From positions 310,001 to 374,000 of the forward strand of contig CANGYQ010000005.1 in the NCBI GenBank assembly GCA_947458745.1: a DNA stretch of 64,000 nucleotides, given 5' to 3'. Shown piece by piece: positions 43,176 through 50,679 of the stretch. Source of the stretch: Bryobacteraceae bacterium (GTDB lineage Bacteria; Acidobacteriota; Terriglobia; Bryobacterales; Bryobacteraceae). The translations under genes and the position numbers were made by a program. The notes under the pieces are model-generated. The model had not been told where the DNA came from. It saw nothing but the letters and a program-made list of their open reading frames with translations, and made no database searches. Each line of letters starts with the position of its first letter. Position 1 is the stretch's first letter.

Positions 43176-43927
43176 TGAATGCCTCGCAGTTGGGTGAGAT
43201 AAGCCACCACATCGTCGATCTCTTGGGCCGTCAGTTGCTGACCATAGGAGGGCATCAGTGTCTTCTGTTCCAGGCGCAACTCCTTCAAATCAGCCTTCCA
43301 GAAGGAATGCAAGCGATTGCCGCGGTCGCGCACTTGGATCGAGTAGGTATCTTCATTCATGCGAATGCCGCTCAATGCGGTGCCCTCTTTCGTCGTCAGA
43401 TGGACTTGCAGAAAGCCCGCTGAATCGCGATCCGGATCGGTCAGCTTGCGGCGAAGATAACCGGGCCCGCGGCGCAATCCTATGTCCGTCAGCGCCGGCC
43501 CTAGTTCGCCACCCTTGCCGAGCACAATGTGGCAGCCCAAGCAACCGCCCTTGCCCTTGGCGATCGCCTCACCGCGCTGGCTGTCGCCCGTCACCGGAGC
43601 CGTATCCAGCTTGCCCAATGTGCGCACGAAGGCCGCAATCTGCCAGATCTCTTTGTTGGTCAGGTTGTGCGAAGGCATCTCCGTTTCCGGCACGCCAAAG
43701 CGGATCACCTTCCACAGCGTCAGATCATCGGGGCTGCGAGGCAGCACGGGCGACGCGAGATTCGTCCCCTTGCCACCATCGCCCATCGGCCCATGGCACC
43801 CGGCACAGCGCGCCCCATAGATCTTCCGGCCCAGTTCCACATCAGCGGGCGAACTGTGCGGATTCTTCGCCGTGGTCGGCACATCGACCAGGATTTGCGC
43901 GTGGAACAACAGGGCCCAAGCCAGCAT
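43172..43927 (-). CDS. Dihaem cytochrome c (partner of the PQQ dehydrogenase)
   Basis: A 251-residue periplasmic protein with a signal peptide (MLAWALLFHAQ) and two class I haem domains: CAGCH near residue 41 with TEMPSHNLTNKE as the Met ligand, and CLGCH near residue 129 with KTLMPSYGQQLT. Between them LTTKEGTALSGIRMNEDTYS is a beta insert like those of planctomycete/acidobacterial haem-binding proteins. The 4-base overlap with the PQQ dehydrogenase gene argues for a complex or direct electron transfer. The TAACTT box lies 6 nt before the ATG. Confidence 0.92.
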   Translation of the reverse strand: MLAWALLFHAQILVDVPTTAKNPHSSPADVELGRKIYGARCAGCHGPMGDGGKGTNLASPVLPRSPDDLTLWKVIRFGVPETEMPSHNLTNKEIWQIAAFVRTLGKLDTAPVTGDSQRGEAIAKGKGGCLGCHIVLGKGGELGPALTDIGLRRGPGYLRRKLTDPDRDSAGFLQVHLTTKEGTALSGIRMNEDTYSIQVRDRGNRLHSFWKADLKELRLEQKTLMPSYGQQLTAQEIDDVVAYLTQLRGIQ

Positions 43928-43933
43928 GGTGAT

Positions 43934-43939
43934 AAGTTA
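43934..43939 (-). promoter_or_regulatory. -10-like TAACTT before the cytochrome-PQQ operon
   Basis: On the minus strand TAACTT ends 6 nt before the ATG at 43927. Confidence 0.5.
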
Positions 43940-44038
43940 CCTCCGTCAGACAGCGATTGAGTCTATCGCAGGTAGAGCGGTGATGGGGATGGAGCGCGAG
44001 CGAGATCCTCGCCGCTGCGGTCTCGAATGCCAGTACCG

Positions 44039-44554
44039 CTACTGACTTGGCGAATCGAGTGGATCAATCTGAGCGCGAAGTGCATCCATCTCGGCAAGCT
44101 TCCGCGAAGTCAGGTGGCGTGCGCCAGCAAACGTTCCCACGGCGAGGATCAAGCACAACACCAACATCGGAGCCGATCGTGCGTGGTGCCAAATCACCCC
44201 TCCGATCGCGGCCAAGCCAACGCTGAGCGGCAAGGCGTACAAATACAGCATCGACCGAAGGAACGTCGCCTCCTGGTTGAATAACCGGCTTATCGTTGCC
44301 TCCCCAGTCCGCTGTGCAGCTTCTGCGATCGCATCAAGAGATCGCTGATGCTGGATGATTCGATAAGCGGCGAAGGCTCTCCACAAGGCCAGTATTCCGG
44401 TGATCACGCGAAGTATCGGCCATTTCGCCAGGCAGGCCACCGCCAGCATCAAGACCCCATAGGCCAATGCGGTTCTGGACTCCCGGCGGTACTCGCGCCG
44501 TCGATCCTTCAACCAAAGCTCGAGTTCGACGTCTTGTGGGCGCCGGTCTGGCAT
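44039..44554 (-). CDS. Hypothetical membrane protein
   Basis: A ~171-residue protein with a charged N-terminus (MPDRRPQDVELELWLKDRRR) and about four transmembrane segments: TALAYGVLMLAVACLA, WPILRVITGILALWRAFAAY, LYLYALPLSVGLAAIGGVIW and APMLVLCLILAVGTFAGA. No family is recognised. Start ATG 44554 is 6 nt behind TACAGT; a GTG at 44560 would abut the box. It is divergent from the GNAT gene at 44826. The 271 bases between hold this promoter, a TAGAAT at 44739-44744 and otherwise nothing recognisable. Confidence 0.65.
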   Translation of the reverse strand: MPDRRPQDVELELWLKDRRREYRRESRTALAYGVLMLAVACLAKWPILRVITGILALWRAFAAYRIIQHQRSLDAIAEAAQRTGEATISRLFNQEATFLRSMLYLYALPLSVGLAAIGGVIWHHARSAPMLVLCLILAVGTFAGARHLTSRKLAEMDALRAQIDPLDSPSQ

Positions 44555-44560
44555 TTCCAC

Positions 44561-44566
44561 ACTGTA
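44561..44566 (-). promoter_or_regulatory. -10-like TACAGT before the membrane protein gene
   Basis: On the minus strand TACAGT ends 6 nt before the ATG at 44554. Confidence 0.5.
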
Positions 44567-44825
44567 ACGCGGTGTCCCTCAAATCTGCTCCAGGGCACCC
44601 AAGCCTGCGTGCCACGGGGTGTCCAGCGGTCCGCCCTTGCAACAAATGGCTGTGAACTTCTGGAGGCGGCGCTGAAACGGAACGGCCTCGGCGAACACCC
44701 TATGACAGGCATCTCCGATCGGTGGATCGAGAGACTGATAGAATCACCCGACTGTTCGCGGCGTGGCGATGCCGTGCCACCCAGCACCGGCGCGCCGCCG
44801 TGAACGGCGCCAGAAAGGGAGGGGC

Positions 44826-45899
44826 ATGGACGATTCCAGCATCCAGAGCCTGCGGTCGCCGCACCGCGAGTATGCGCAACAAGTTTTGTTGTCTTATCCC
44901 GGCGTAAAAATCGCCTTTGACGTAACGTTTGAGAACGTATGGAAGCTGTTCCTTGACAGCGGCTTCCTCTACCCCGAGAAAGTGACGCGGCTGGAGCCCG
45001 TGCTGCCGGAGATCCATTCCACCATGCGTACCATGTTGGGCTGCAATGGCGAGGTGATGTCCACCGTCGTGATCGGCCAGCCGGAGGCCCTGGATGCGCA
45101 CATTAGCCTGCTGCGCTGGTGTGACGAAACCTGGATTGTGCAGCATCTGGCGGCGCTGCCGTTGACCGGGCGCGGAGCCGATGCCACGGCGCGCTTGAAC
45201 CTGGCCTTCTCCTACTATGGGCGGATTCGTCCCGATATCGTTTGGGCCAAGATGTACTTCCGGCCCAACAATGTCTGGCCCGCGCGCGTGTTCGGAGGGT
45301 TTGCCCGGGGCGTCGAGGATCCGGCGACAGCTGATCTGCGAGTGTTCCACTACTTGGTGGCCCCGGTGGACAGTGGTTCTCCCGAAGTGTCCGCCAGCGT
45401 CCATGTCCGGCCCGCGACGGATGCCGATTCCGAGATGGTGAGGGGATGGTTTCAAGAGCGGGGCCGCCAGGCCGAACTGGCTGCCAACCACCTCGATCGC
45501 GTCAACTACGCATCAGCCGCGCACCAGAGCCTCGGCCTGACCCGGCACCGCGAAGTCCTGGTGGCCGAACGTGACGGCAAGCCAACCGGGTTTGCCGTGC
45601 TTGAGTTCTCCTCCCGCGGGATGAACTTTAGTGAACTCACCAACGCCTTCACTGTTTATCTATTTGAGCCAGACCGTAATTCACAGCTGGCCTTGATCCA
45701 GGCGGCCAAGTCTCGCTACGCCGCGGCTGGCTATACGCACTGTATTGCGCTTGAGGATGGAGACGTTGAAGCCTTCCTGGCTGCTGGCTTCTCAACCTCC
45801 AAGGACTATGCCTGTTTCACGTTCCATCGCCAGCATTTGGAGCGGATGGAAGAATACTTCGTCACTTTGTTTGGTGCAAGAAAAAGGGCCACTGCATGA
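44826..45899 (+). CDS. Protein with C-terminal GNAT-like acyltransferase domain
   Basis: A 357-residue protein. The N-terminal ~195 residues (MDDSSIQSLRSPHREYAQQV, later WCDETWIVQHLAALPL) form a domain I cannot name. From about residue 200 (SVHVRPATDADSEMVRGWF) it looks like a GNAT: VLVAERDGKPTGFAVLEFSS as the central strands, then LIQAAKSRYAAAGYTHCIAL and AFLAAGFSTSKDYACFTF. The classical Q/RxxGxG/A acetyl-CoA loop is not obvious, so acyl-CoA use is uncertain. AGGGAGG is just before the ATG. The stop overlaps the next gene by 4 bases (ATGA), coupling it to the enolase/hydrolase fusion; a joint biosynthetic step is inferred. A possible promoter is TAGAAT at 44739. Confidence 0.65.
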   Translation: MDDSSIQSLRSPHREYAQQVLLSYPGVKIAFDVTFENVWKLFLDSGFLYPEKVTRLEPVLPEIHSTMRTMLGCNGEVMSTVVIGQPEALDAHISLLRWCDETWIVQHLAALPLTGRGADATARLNLAFSYYGRIRPDIVWAKMYFRPNNVWPARVFGGFARGVEDPATADLRVFHYLVAPVDSGSPEVSASVHVRPATDADSEMVRGWFQERGRQAELAANHLDRVNYASAAHQSLGLTRHREVLVAERDGKPTGFAVLEFSSRGMNFSELTNAFTVYLFEPDRNSQLALIQAAKSRYAAAGYTHCIALEDGDVEAFLAAGFSTSKDYACFTFHRQHLERMEEYFVTLFGARKRATA

Positions 45900-47950
45900 A
45901 ACCTCTCGTATTGCGCTTCTCTGAGCTGCGCGTTCCGCTGAAGATGACCTTCCGGCACGCTTCCGCCGCGCGGACCCATGGCGAAAGCCTGTGGGTGGAG
46001 GCCTCACGCGGGGAGTTGAAGGGCTACGGTGAAGGCTGCCCGCGCGAGTATGTCACGGGCGAAACCCGCGCCTCCTGCCGGCAATGGATTGGCACCTGGG
46101 CGCCGGAAATTCAGCGCGAGTGCATCACGCTGGAGGCGCTCCAGGATTGGGTCCGGCGGCAGTCAGCGGCGATCGATGCCTCCCCCTCCGTTTGGTGCGC
46201 CATTGAAAGCGCACTGCTCGATCTATTGGCGCAGGAGCGCGGCCAGAGCGTGGAAGCGATGCTGGGCTTGGCCGCGCCCGGTGGGCCGCATGTCTATTCG
46301 GCCGTGCTGGGCAATGACGAATCTTGGAAGACTCGCTTCCTCATCGATCAGTACCTCATCCTCGGCCTCACGGATTTCAAAGTGAAGCTCGAAGGCAATC
46401 TGGAGACTGATCGCGCGAAGTTTGCAAGCGTCAAGGAACTAGCGGCCTGGCACAACGTGCCCAATACACGGCTCCGCGCTGATGCCAACAACCTGTGGGC
46501 GCATGCGCCGGACCAGGCGCTCGACTATCTGCGCGCGCTCGGCTTCGAACTGTTCGGTATCGAGGAGCCGGTCAGGCCGCGCGACGTCGATCATCACAGC
46601 CGCATCAGCGTCGGCCTCGGTTGCCCCGTCATCCTCGATGAGAGCCTCTGCACGATGGCTGACCTGGAGCGCTACAACGGCGCCCCTGGCCGCTACATGG
46701 CCAACCTCAAGGTCTCACGCGTTGGCGGCGTTCTGCGTGGCTTGCAATTGGTGGCCGCCCTGCGGCAGCGCCAGTGGCCTATCATCATCGGCGCCCATGT
46801 CGGTGAGACGTCCGTGCTTACCCGAGCCGCGATGCTGATCGCTGACGCTGCGGGCGATCTGCTGGTGGCACAGGAAGGCGGATTCGGCTCGCGCCTGGTG
46901 GAGCGTGAACCCGCCACGCCCAGCCTCCGTTGGGGACGTGGCGGCACCATCGATCTGCGCCGTCCCTATGCCGAGGTGACTACTGAAGGTCTGCAACTCA
47001 CCATGCCGCAGGCCTGGTCGTCGGGCTGGGGGCTGAAGTGCAGGGCGCCCGGCAAGGCTTGGCCGGAATCAGAGACCGTGGCCCAACAGACCATGTCCGA
47101 TGGCTACGACATCCACTACCGGCAATGGGGCCCGTCGCAAGGCGCTGACGTGATGGTCGTGCTCCATGGCGGCATGAGCCATTCCGCTTGGCAGCGTCCG
47201 CTCGCCCAGGCCGTCCAAGCCCGCGCACCCGGCATGAGCGTCTTCGCGCCAGACCGGCGAGGCTGCGGCCTGAATGCCGGCCGGGGCGACCTGGCCAGCG
47301 CCGTCCGCACCATCGACGATGTCATCGAGCATCTCGAGTTTCTGGCGGAGCGCTTTGAGCGCATCCATCTGGCCGGCTGGTGTCAGGGTGCCCAATACGC
47401 CGCCGTCGCCGCGGAGCGTATGCAGAACAAGGGGTCACTGGCGTCGCTGCTACTGATCACGCCGGGCTTCTTCTGGAATGCCCGCTTCCGCTCCGTGATC
47501 GACATGACGGAGCGGGTGGTGCAGGCCTTGCTCACTCACTTCAATCTGGCGCCGGAGCGTGAGGAGTCCTTCGTGCCTATCCCGCTGCAGGCCATCGATT
47601 TCACCCTGGCGCCGGAGGGGCTTGATTTTATTGACCGCGATGCACTGAAGACCACCGAAGTCACCTTGAAGTCAGTGATCGTGATGGATGAAGTGCAGGA
47701 GCGCTCCTGGGAATCGATCTTGGGCATTCACCTGCCGCTGCTCGCCCTGATGGCCACCGGTGACCGCATCGTTGACAACAACAAGGTCCGAACATATCTG
47801 CACCAACTGCTGGCCCAGCCTGGCAATGCCGTCCAAGAAATCGACACCGGGCACGCGGTGCAATTCGAACAGCCGGAGCAACTGGCCGAGATGCTTCTCA
47901 CCTTCATCGCGACAGTCCCGCGCCCGGCTCAAGTGGCGGTTGCGGGCTGA
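45896..47950 (+). CDS. Fusion: enolase-superfamily (MLE/MenC-like) enzyme plus Cys-type alpha/beta hydrolase
   Basis: A 684-residue two-domain protein. Residues 1-375 are an enolase-superfamily enzyme of the muconate-lactonising/OSBS/dipeptide-epimerase subgroup: the KxK pair Lys162/Lys164 (DFKVKLEG), metal ligands Asp196 (LRADANN), Glu223 (GIEEP) and Asp248 (ILDES), and the second general base Lys272 (NLKVSRVGG). Residues ~395-684 are an alpha/beta hydrolase: oxyanion region VVLHGGMSHSAWQ, a nucleophile that is Cys496 (AGWCQGAQ) instead of Ser, acid Asp623 (MATGDRIVDN) and His653 (DTGHAVQFE). Cys nucleophiles are known in dienelactone hydrolases; MenC-MenH adjacency is known in menaquinone synthesis. 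Which pathway applies cannot be said. The start overlaps the GNAT stop. Confidence 0.85.
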   Translation: MKPLVLRFSELRVPLKMTFRHASAARTHGESLWVEASRGELKGYGEGCPREYVTGETRASCRQWIGTWAPEIQRECITLEALQDWVRRQSAAIDASPSVWCAIESALLDLLAQERGQSVEAMLGLAAPGGPHVYSAVLGNDESWKTRFLIDQYLILGLTDFKVKLEGNLETDRAKFASVKELAAWHNVPNTRLRADANNLWAHAPDQALDYLRALGFELFGIEEPVRPRDVDHHSRISVGLGCPVILDESLCTMADLERYNGAPGRYMANLKVSRVGGVLRGLQLVAALRQRQWPIIIGAHVGETSVLTRAAMLIADAAGDLLVAQEGGFGSRLVEREPATPSLRWGRGGTIDLRRPYAEVTTEGLQLTMPQAWSSGWGLKCRAPGKAWPESETVAQQTMSDGYDIHYRQWGPSQGADVMVVLHGGMSHSAWQRPLAQAVQARAPGMSVFAPDRRGCGLNAGRGDLASAVRTIDDVIEHLEFLAERFERIHLAGWCQGAQYAAVAAERMQNKGSLASLLLITPGFFWNARFRSVIDMTERVVQALLTHFNLAPEREESFVPIPLQAIDFTLAPEGLDFIDRDALKTTEVTLKSVIVMDEVQERSWESILGIHLPLLALMATGDRIVDNNKVRTYLHQLLAQPGNAVQEIDTGHAVQFEQPEQLAEMLLTFIATVPRPAQVAVAG

Positions 47951-47969
47951 TCAAGCATCCGAAACTACG

Positions 47970-48404
47970 TTAGTCCAAGCAAGGATTCACGATGTCGAGG
48001 CCGCGCAACCGAGAGAAGTCCCGATCCGCCGACCACAATTGGCGCACGCCGTTCGTGCGGCAGATCGCGTGAATCCGCGCGTCATGAACTTGCGCACCCA
48101 TCAGCTTGCCGCTCAAGAATGCGGCCCGTAATGTGTCCCAGTAGCCGGTCGCCTCCGCAAGCAATACAAGCGTGGGGGATTCCATCCAGATCTCTACCTG
48201 CTTCACTGCCACCTCCGGTGGACTAGGTGGCCTAAAAATCCGCGGATTCGTGGTCACTGACAGAAACTCATGGAGGCAGGGCCACGGAATCGCCCATGGT
48301 GCCGTCCCTTCAGCGAGGCGCTTAATGGCCCGCGCTGCCGCCTGATGATGGGGTGAGTCGTCCCGGTGCGCGTAGACCAGGATATTGGTGTCTACCGCCG
48401 TCAT
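47970..48404 (-). CDS. VapC-like PIN-domain toxin
   Basis: A 144-residue PIN-domain RNase: Asp in MTAVDTNILVYAHRDD, Glu in PCLHEFLSVTT, Asp in QVHDARIHAIC and Asp in LWSADRDFSRL. All acidic residues are in place. The start at ATG 48404 overlaps the antitoxin stop by 4 bases (ATGA). The longer reading from 48458 lies inside the antitoxin and is rejected. It is convergent with the enolase/hydrolase fusion gene, with 19 bases between the stops. Confidence 0.87.
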   Translation of the reverse strand: MTAVDTNILVYAHRDDSPHHQAAARAIKRLAEGTAPWAIPWPCLHEFLSVTTNPRIFRPPSPPEVAVKQVEIWMESPTLVLLAEATGYWDTLRAAFLSGKLMGAQVHDARIHAICRTNGVRQLWSADRDFSRLRGLDIVNPCLD

Positions 48405-48658
48405 CGCTTCGGTGAGCCGCTGTCTTCTTGATAGGCCAGGGTGGTCAAGTCTTGCCACGCCACTCCCGGTTGCAAGCCATGCCCCTTGCGGAAGCTGCCG
48501 TCGCGAAGCCGGAATGGCTTGGCCGCGGCGCGGGTCCGGGCGGCTACAACTGCCCGCAGTCCCTCTTCCACTAACACACGGAAACTGACGCCGTCTTGGG
48601 TGGCCAGCGCCTTCGCCTGCTCAAACAGCGGATCTGAGATCTCGACTGTCGTCCTCAT
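48401..48658 (-). CDS. VapB-like ribbon-helix-helix antitoxin
   Basis: An 85-residue antitoxin. It has an N-terminal ribbon-helix-helix (MRTTVEISDPLFEQAKALAT, then VSFRVLVEEGLRAVVAAR) and a C-terminal tail (GVAWQDLTTLAYQEDSGSPK) that should mask the PIN toxin. ATG 48658 is chosen since the family begins MRTTVEI; the longer open frame to 48721 runs through a tandem repeat that looks like an operator. It is coupled to the toxin by a 4-base overlap. Confidence 0.85.
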   Translation of the reverse strand: MRTTVEISDPLFEQAKALATQDGVSFRVLVEEGLRAVVAARTRAAAKPFRLRDGSFRKGHGLQPGVAWQDLTTLAYQEDSGSPKR

Positions 48659-48661
48659 GTA

Positions 48662-48677
48662 CCCATACTCCCATACT
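48662..48677 (-). repeat. Tandem 8-bp direct repeat (possible TA operator)
   Basis: Two adjacent copies of CCCATACT on the plus strand, 4 bases upstream of the vapB start. The position over the start region suits autoregulation by the ribbon-helix-helix antitoxin, whose relatives bind short direct or inverted repeats. Confidence 0.4.
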
Positions 48678-48701
48678 CTCAATACGGGTGTACGGGCCAC
48701 A

Positions 48702-49202
48702 TTAACCAGCTTCAGCCCCAAAAGTGAAAATCGTCACCGGCGCCGGCGACCCACCAATCGCCCGGTAGAAATCGAGCGCATGGGTATCTTCCTCGTCCGC
48801 GGCGACGAACATCACGGAAATGCCTTCCGCCGCCGCCTGCGCCCGCAGCGCGGCCACCAGCTTCCGGCCAATGCCTAGCCGTTGACACTCCGGCCGCACC
48901 GCAATGTCGTAGAGAAATACTTCCCGAATCTCGGCGCGAGCCAGGGGCAGGGTATAGGCCGTCAGCCCCCCCACCAACTGCCCATCTTGCACCGCCGCCA
49001 AGGCCCAGAAATCGTCGCGGCGCATCAGGCCGTGAATGTAATCGTCGCTTAACGCCTGTGCATCCATTTCGAATACATCGGCGATCAAGATGAACAACTC
49101 CTGCGCCTGCTCCAGTTGGGCTGTGCCCAGACGCTGGACTTCGATCTCCCCCCGCAGAGGAGAATCGCCCTGAGGCTGGCCAGGCGTGGGTCGTGAAGAC
49201 AC
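48702..49202 (-). CDS. GNAT acetyltransferase resembling AAC(3)-I
   Basis: A ~166-residue GNAT enzyme. The acetyl-CoA loop is RPECQRLGIGRKL. Around it SDDYIHGLMRRDDFWALAAV, GQLVGGLTAYTLPLARAEIR, EVFLYDIAVRPE and ISVMFVAADEEDTHALDFYR follow the layout of gentamicin 3-N-acetyltransferases (AAC(3)-I). Similarity of layout does not prove antibiotic activity; many chromosomal homologues act on unknown amines. No ATG precedes the domain in frame at a sensible place; the GTG at 49202, 7 bases after the dienelactone hydrolase stop, is taken. It is probably last in an operon headed by hicBA. Confidence 0.75.
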   Translation of the reverse strand: MSSRPTPGQPQGDSPLRGEIEVQRLGTAQLEQAQELFILIADVFEMDAQALSDDYIHGLMRRDDFWALAAVQDGQLVGGLTAYTLPLARAEIREVFLYDIAVRPECQRLGIGRKLVAALRAQAAAEGISVMFVAADEEDTHALDFYRAIGGSPAPVTIFTFGAEAG

Positions 49203-49209
49203 GAGCGTT

Positions 49210-50073
49210 CTAGGCCAGCGCCTTCCCGTAAAGCGCCAGCAGCCGCGCCCACGCCTTCTCGGCGTCCGCTTCGTTGTAAACGCGCGAATCCGGCGGGCAC
49301 CAGCCGTGCGCCCCGGAGTAGACCTCGATCTCGGCGGAAAGCTTCGCCTCCTCAAACGTCTTCTTCAACACGTTCTTGTCCTCGGGCGCGCGGGCATCAT
49401 CATTGGCCGCGATGGCCACCAGGAACGACGCCTTCGTCTTCGACGCCTGCAAGTGGGGGCTGTTCGGCGCATCGGCGCGCACCAGGCCGCCGCCGTGGAA
49501 GGAGGCCACTGCGCCCACGCGATCCGGCACCGCGGCTGAAGTACGGAACGCCATCGGGCCGCCCATGCAGTATCCCTGCGTGCCCACCTTGCGGTTCTTC
49601 GCAACCGACGGCTGCTTGTCCAGCCACGCGATGAAGGTCTTGGCATCGGTCATGTGCGTGGTTTCATTCAGCGTCTGTGCCAGTGGCATCACTTGCTGGA
49701 TCGGTGTTGCCCCACCGCCTTCCGCCGTCGGAGCTTTCTTGGTGCGGTAGAACGGATTCACCACCAGCACCGAATAACCAGATTCCGCCAGCCGCTTGCC
49801 CATCTGCCGGAACGCCGGGCGCAGCCCAAAGATGTCCGGCCACACCAGCACCGCCGCGGCACTGCCCGTCGCCGGGTGCACAAAGTAAGCATCCGCCATC
49901 CCATCGGGTGTCGTGATGTTGACGTCGGATTCCACCACCGTCACCGCATTGGCCACCTGGGGCAGCATCATCGCCACACCCGCGCCCAGCATCGCGCCAA
50001 ACTGCTTCCGGGTCACCAGACCCTTAGCTTCAAATTCCTGCTGGTCGTCATCGAAATGGATCTGATCACACAT
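49210..50073 (-). CDS. Dienelactone hydrolase family protein
   Basis: A 287-residue alpha/beta hydrolase with the Cys nucleophile of the DLH family in GTQGYCMGGPMAF, Asp in IAANDDARAPED and His in YSGAHGWCPPDSR. An extra N-terminal part (MCDQIHFDDDQQEFEAKGLV, RKQFGAMLGAGVAMMLP) includes a hydrophobic, Tat-like stretch, as in many COG0412 proteins. Classical members hydrolyse dienelactones in chlorocatechol degradation; a broad esterase role is as likely here. The start is secure: AAGGAG lies 6 bases before ATG 50073. That Shine-Dalgarno sequence lies inside the end of hicA. Confidence 0.9.
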   Translation of the reverse strand: MCDQIHFDDDQQEFEAKGLVTRKQFGAMLGAGVAMMLPQVANAVTVVESDVNITTPDGMADAYFVHPATGSAAAVLVWPDIFGLRPAFRQMGKRLAESGYSVLVVNPFYRTKKAPTAEGGGATPIQQVMPLAQTLNETTHMTDAKTFIAWLDKQPSVAKNRKVGTQGYCMGGPMAFRTSAAVPDRVGAVASFHGGGLVRADAPNSPHLQASKTKASFLVAIAANDDARAPEDKNVLKKTFEEAKLSAEIEVYSGAHGWCPPDSRVYNEADAEKAWARLLALYGKALA

Positions 50074-50392
50074 ATACGCTCCTTGTGCACTCCCAGTTTG
50101 CCGCTTGTGAGAGAACATACGGGTATCTTACAACCAGTGGCATGGCTTGACGTTGCGGCCCTTGTCCTTGCATCCACAGTCGCTCGAACTCATTCGGACT
50201 GAGGTCGATTTCACGCAGAATTCCTCGAAGCGTTCCGATCTTGAGCATCTGATTTCCGTGCACCAGCACTGTCGTCCGGGCCGTTCCGCGCGCCATGATG
50301 TGATGGCTGCCCCGAATCCGGACGACGGCGAAGCCCTGGGCATCCAAGAAGCGCACCATCTGAGGTCCAGTGGGCCGCGGCAGTTTAGGCAC
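50066..50392 (-). CDS. hicA: HicA-like mRNA interferase toxin, extended C-terminus
   Basis: The ~65-residue core is a HicA double-stranded-RNA-binding fold: VRFLDAQGFAVVRIRGSHHI with the catalytic His, then VLVHGNQMLKIGTLRGILRE. HicA cleaves mRNA independently of translation. A further ~35 residues beyond the normal end (after LSPNEFERLW) run into the start of the dienelactone hydrolase gene and overlap it by 8 bases. The GTG at 50392 overlaps the hicB stop; a TTG at 50398 is an alternative. Antitoxin-first order is seen in many hicBA loci. Confidence 0.82.
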   Translation of the reverse strand: MPKLPRPTGPQMVRFLDAQGFAVVRIRGSHHIMARGTARTTVLVHGNQMLKIGTLRGILREIDLSPNEFERLWMQGQGPQRQAMPLVVRYPYVLSQAANWECTRSVYV

Positions 50393-50624
50393 GCACAAGA
50401 TCTTCCAATTCCAGGACCATCAGCCGGAGCGAACTGGGGGGATTCAATCGGGACATCGCGTCATCTAGTCCAAAGGTTTCGATATACCCCGCCAAAGCCT
50501 CACGCAGATCGGCGATTGCCGCTTCCTCCGTTTCGCCCTCTCCGAACGCCGGAATGTCGGGGACGCGCGCGGTGTAGCCGCCGAGTTCGGGGTCCGGGAT
50601 CAGTTCCACCATCAACTGCTTCAT
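50385..50624 (-). CDS. hicB: HicB-like antitoxin
   Basis: A 79-residue protein with the partial RNase H-like fold of HicB antitoxins: MKQLMVELIPDPELGGYTAR, VPDIPAFGEGETEEAAIADL and REALAGYIETFGL. No separate DNA-binding domain is visible, as in the short HicB type. TAGAAT ends 6 nt before the ATG at 50624, giving a leaderless start. The overlap with hicA couples the pair. Confidence 0.85.
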   Translation of the reverse strand: MKQLMVELIPDPELGGYTARVPDIPAFGEGETEEAAIADLREALAGYIETFGLDDAMSRLNPPSSLRLMVLELEDLVRA

Positions 50625-50630
50625 GGTTGA

Positions 50631-50636
50631 ATTCTA
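50631..50636 (-). promoter_or_regulatory. -10-like TAGAAT before hicB
   Basis: On the minus strand TAGAAT ends 6 nt before the ATG at 50624. Confidence 0.6.
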
Positions 50637-50667
50637 ACCTGCCACTGCCGTCCCACTGCCGCGCCCA

Positions 50668-50673
50668 TATAAT
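50668..50673 (+). promoter_or_regulatory. -10 TATAAT before the ManD-like gene
   Basis: A consensus TATAAT ends 6 nt before the ATG at 50680; leaderless start expected. It is divergent from the hicB promoter 31 bases away. Confidence 0.65.
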
Positions 50674-50679
50674 ATCCCC

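Noticed and set aside
48702-49202. Aminoglycoside resistance gene
   Set aside because: The layout resembles AAC(3)-I, but sequence alone does not show drug acetylation and the context is an ordinary chromosomal operon.
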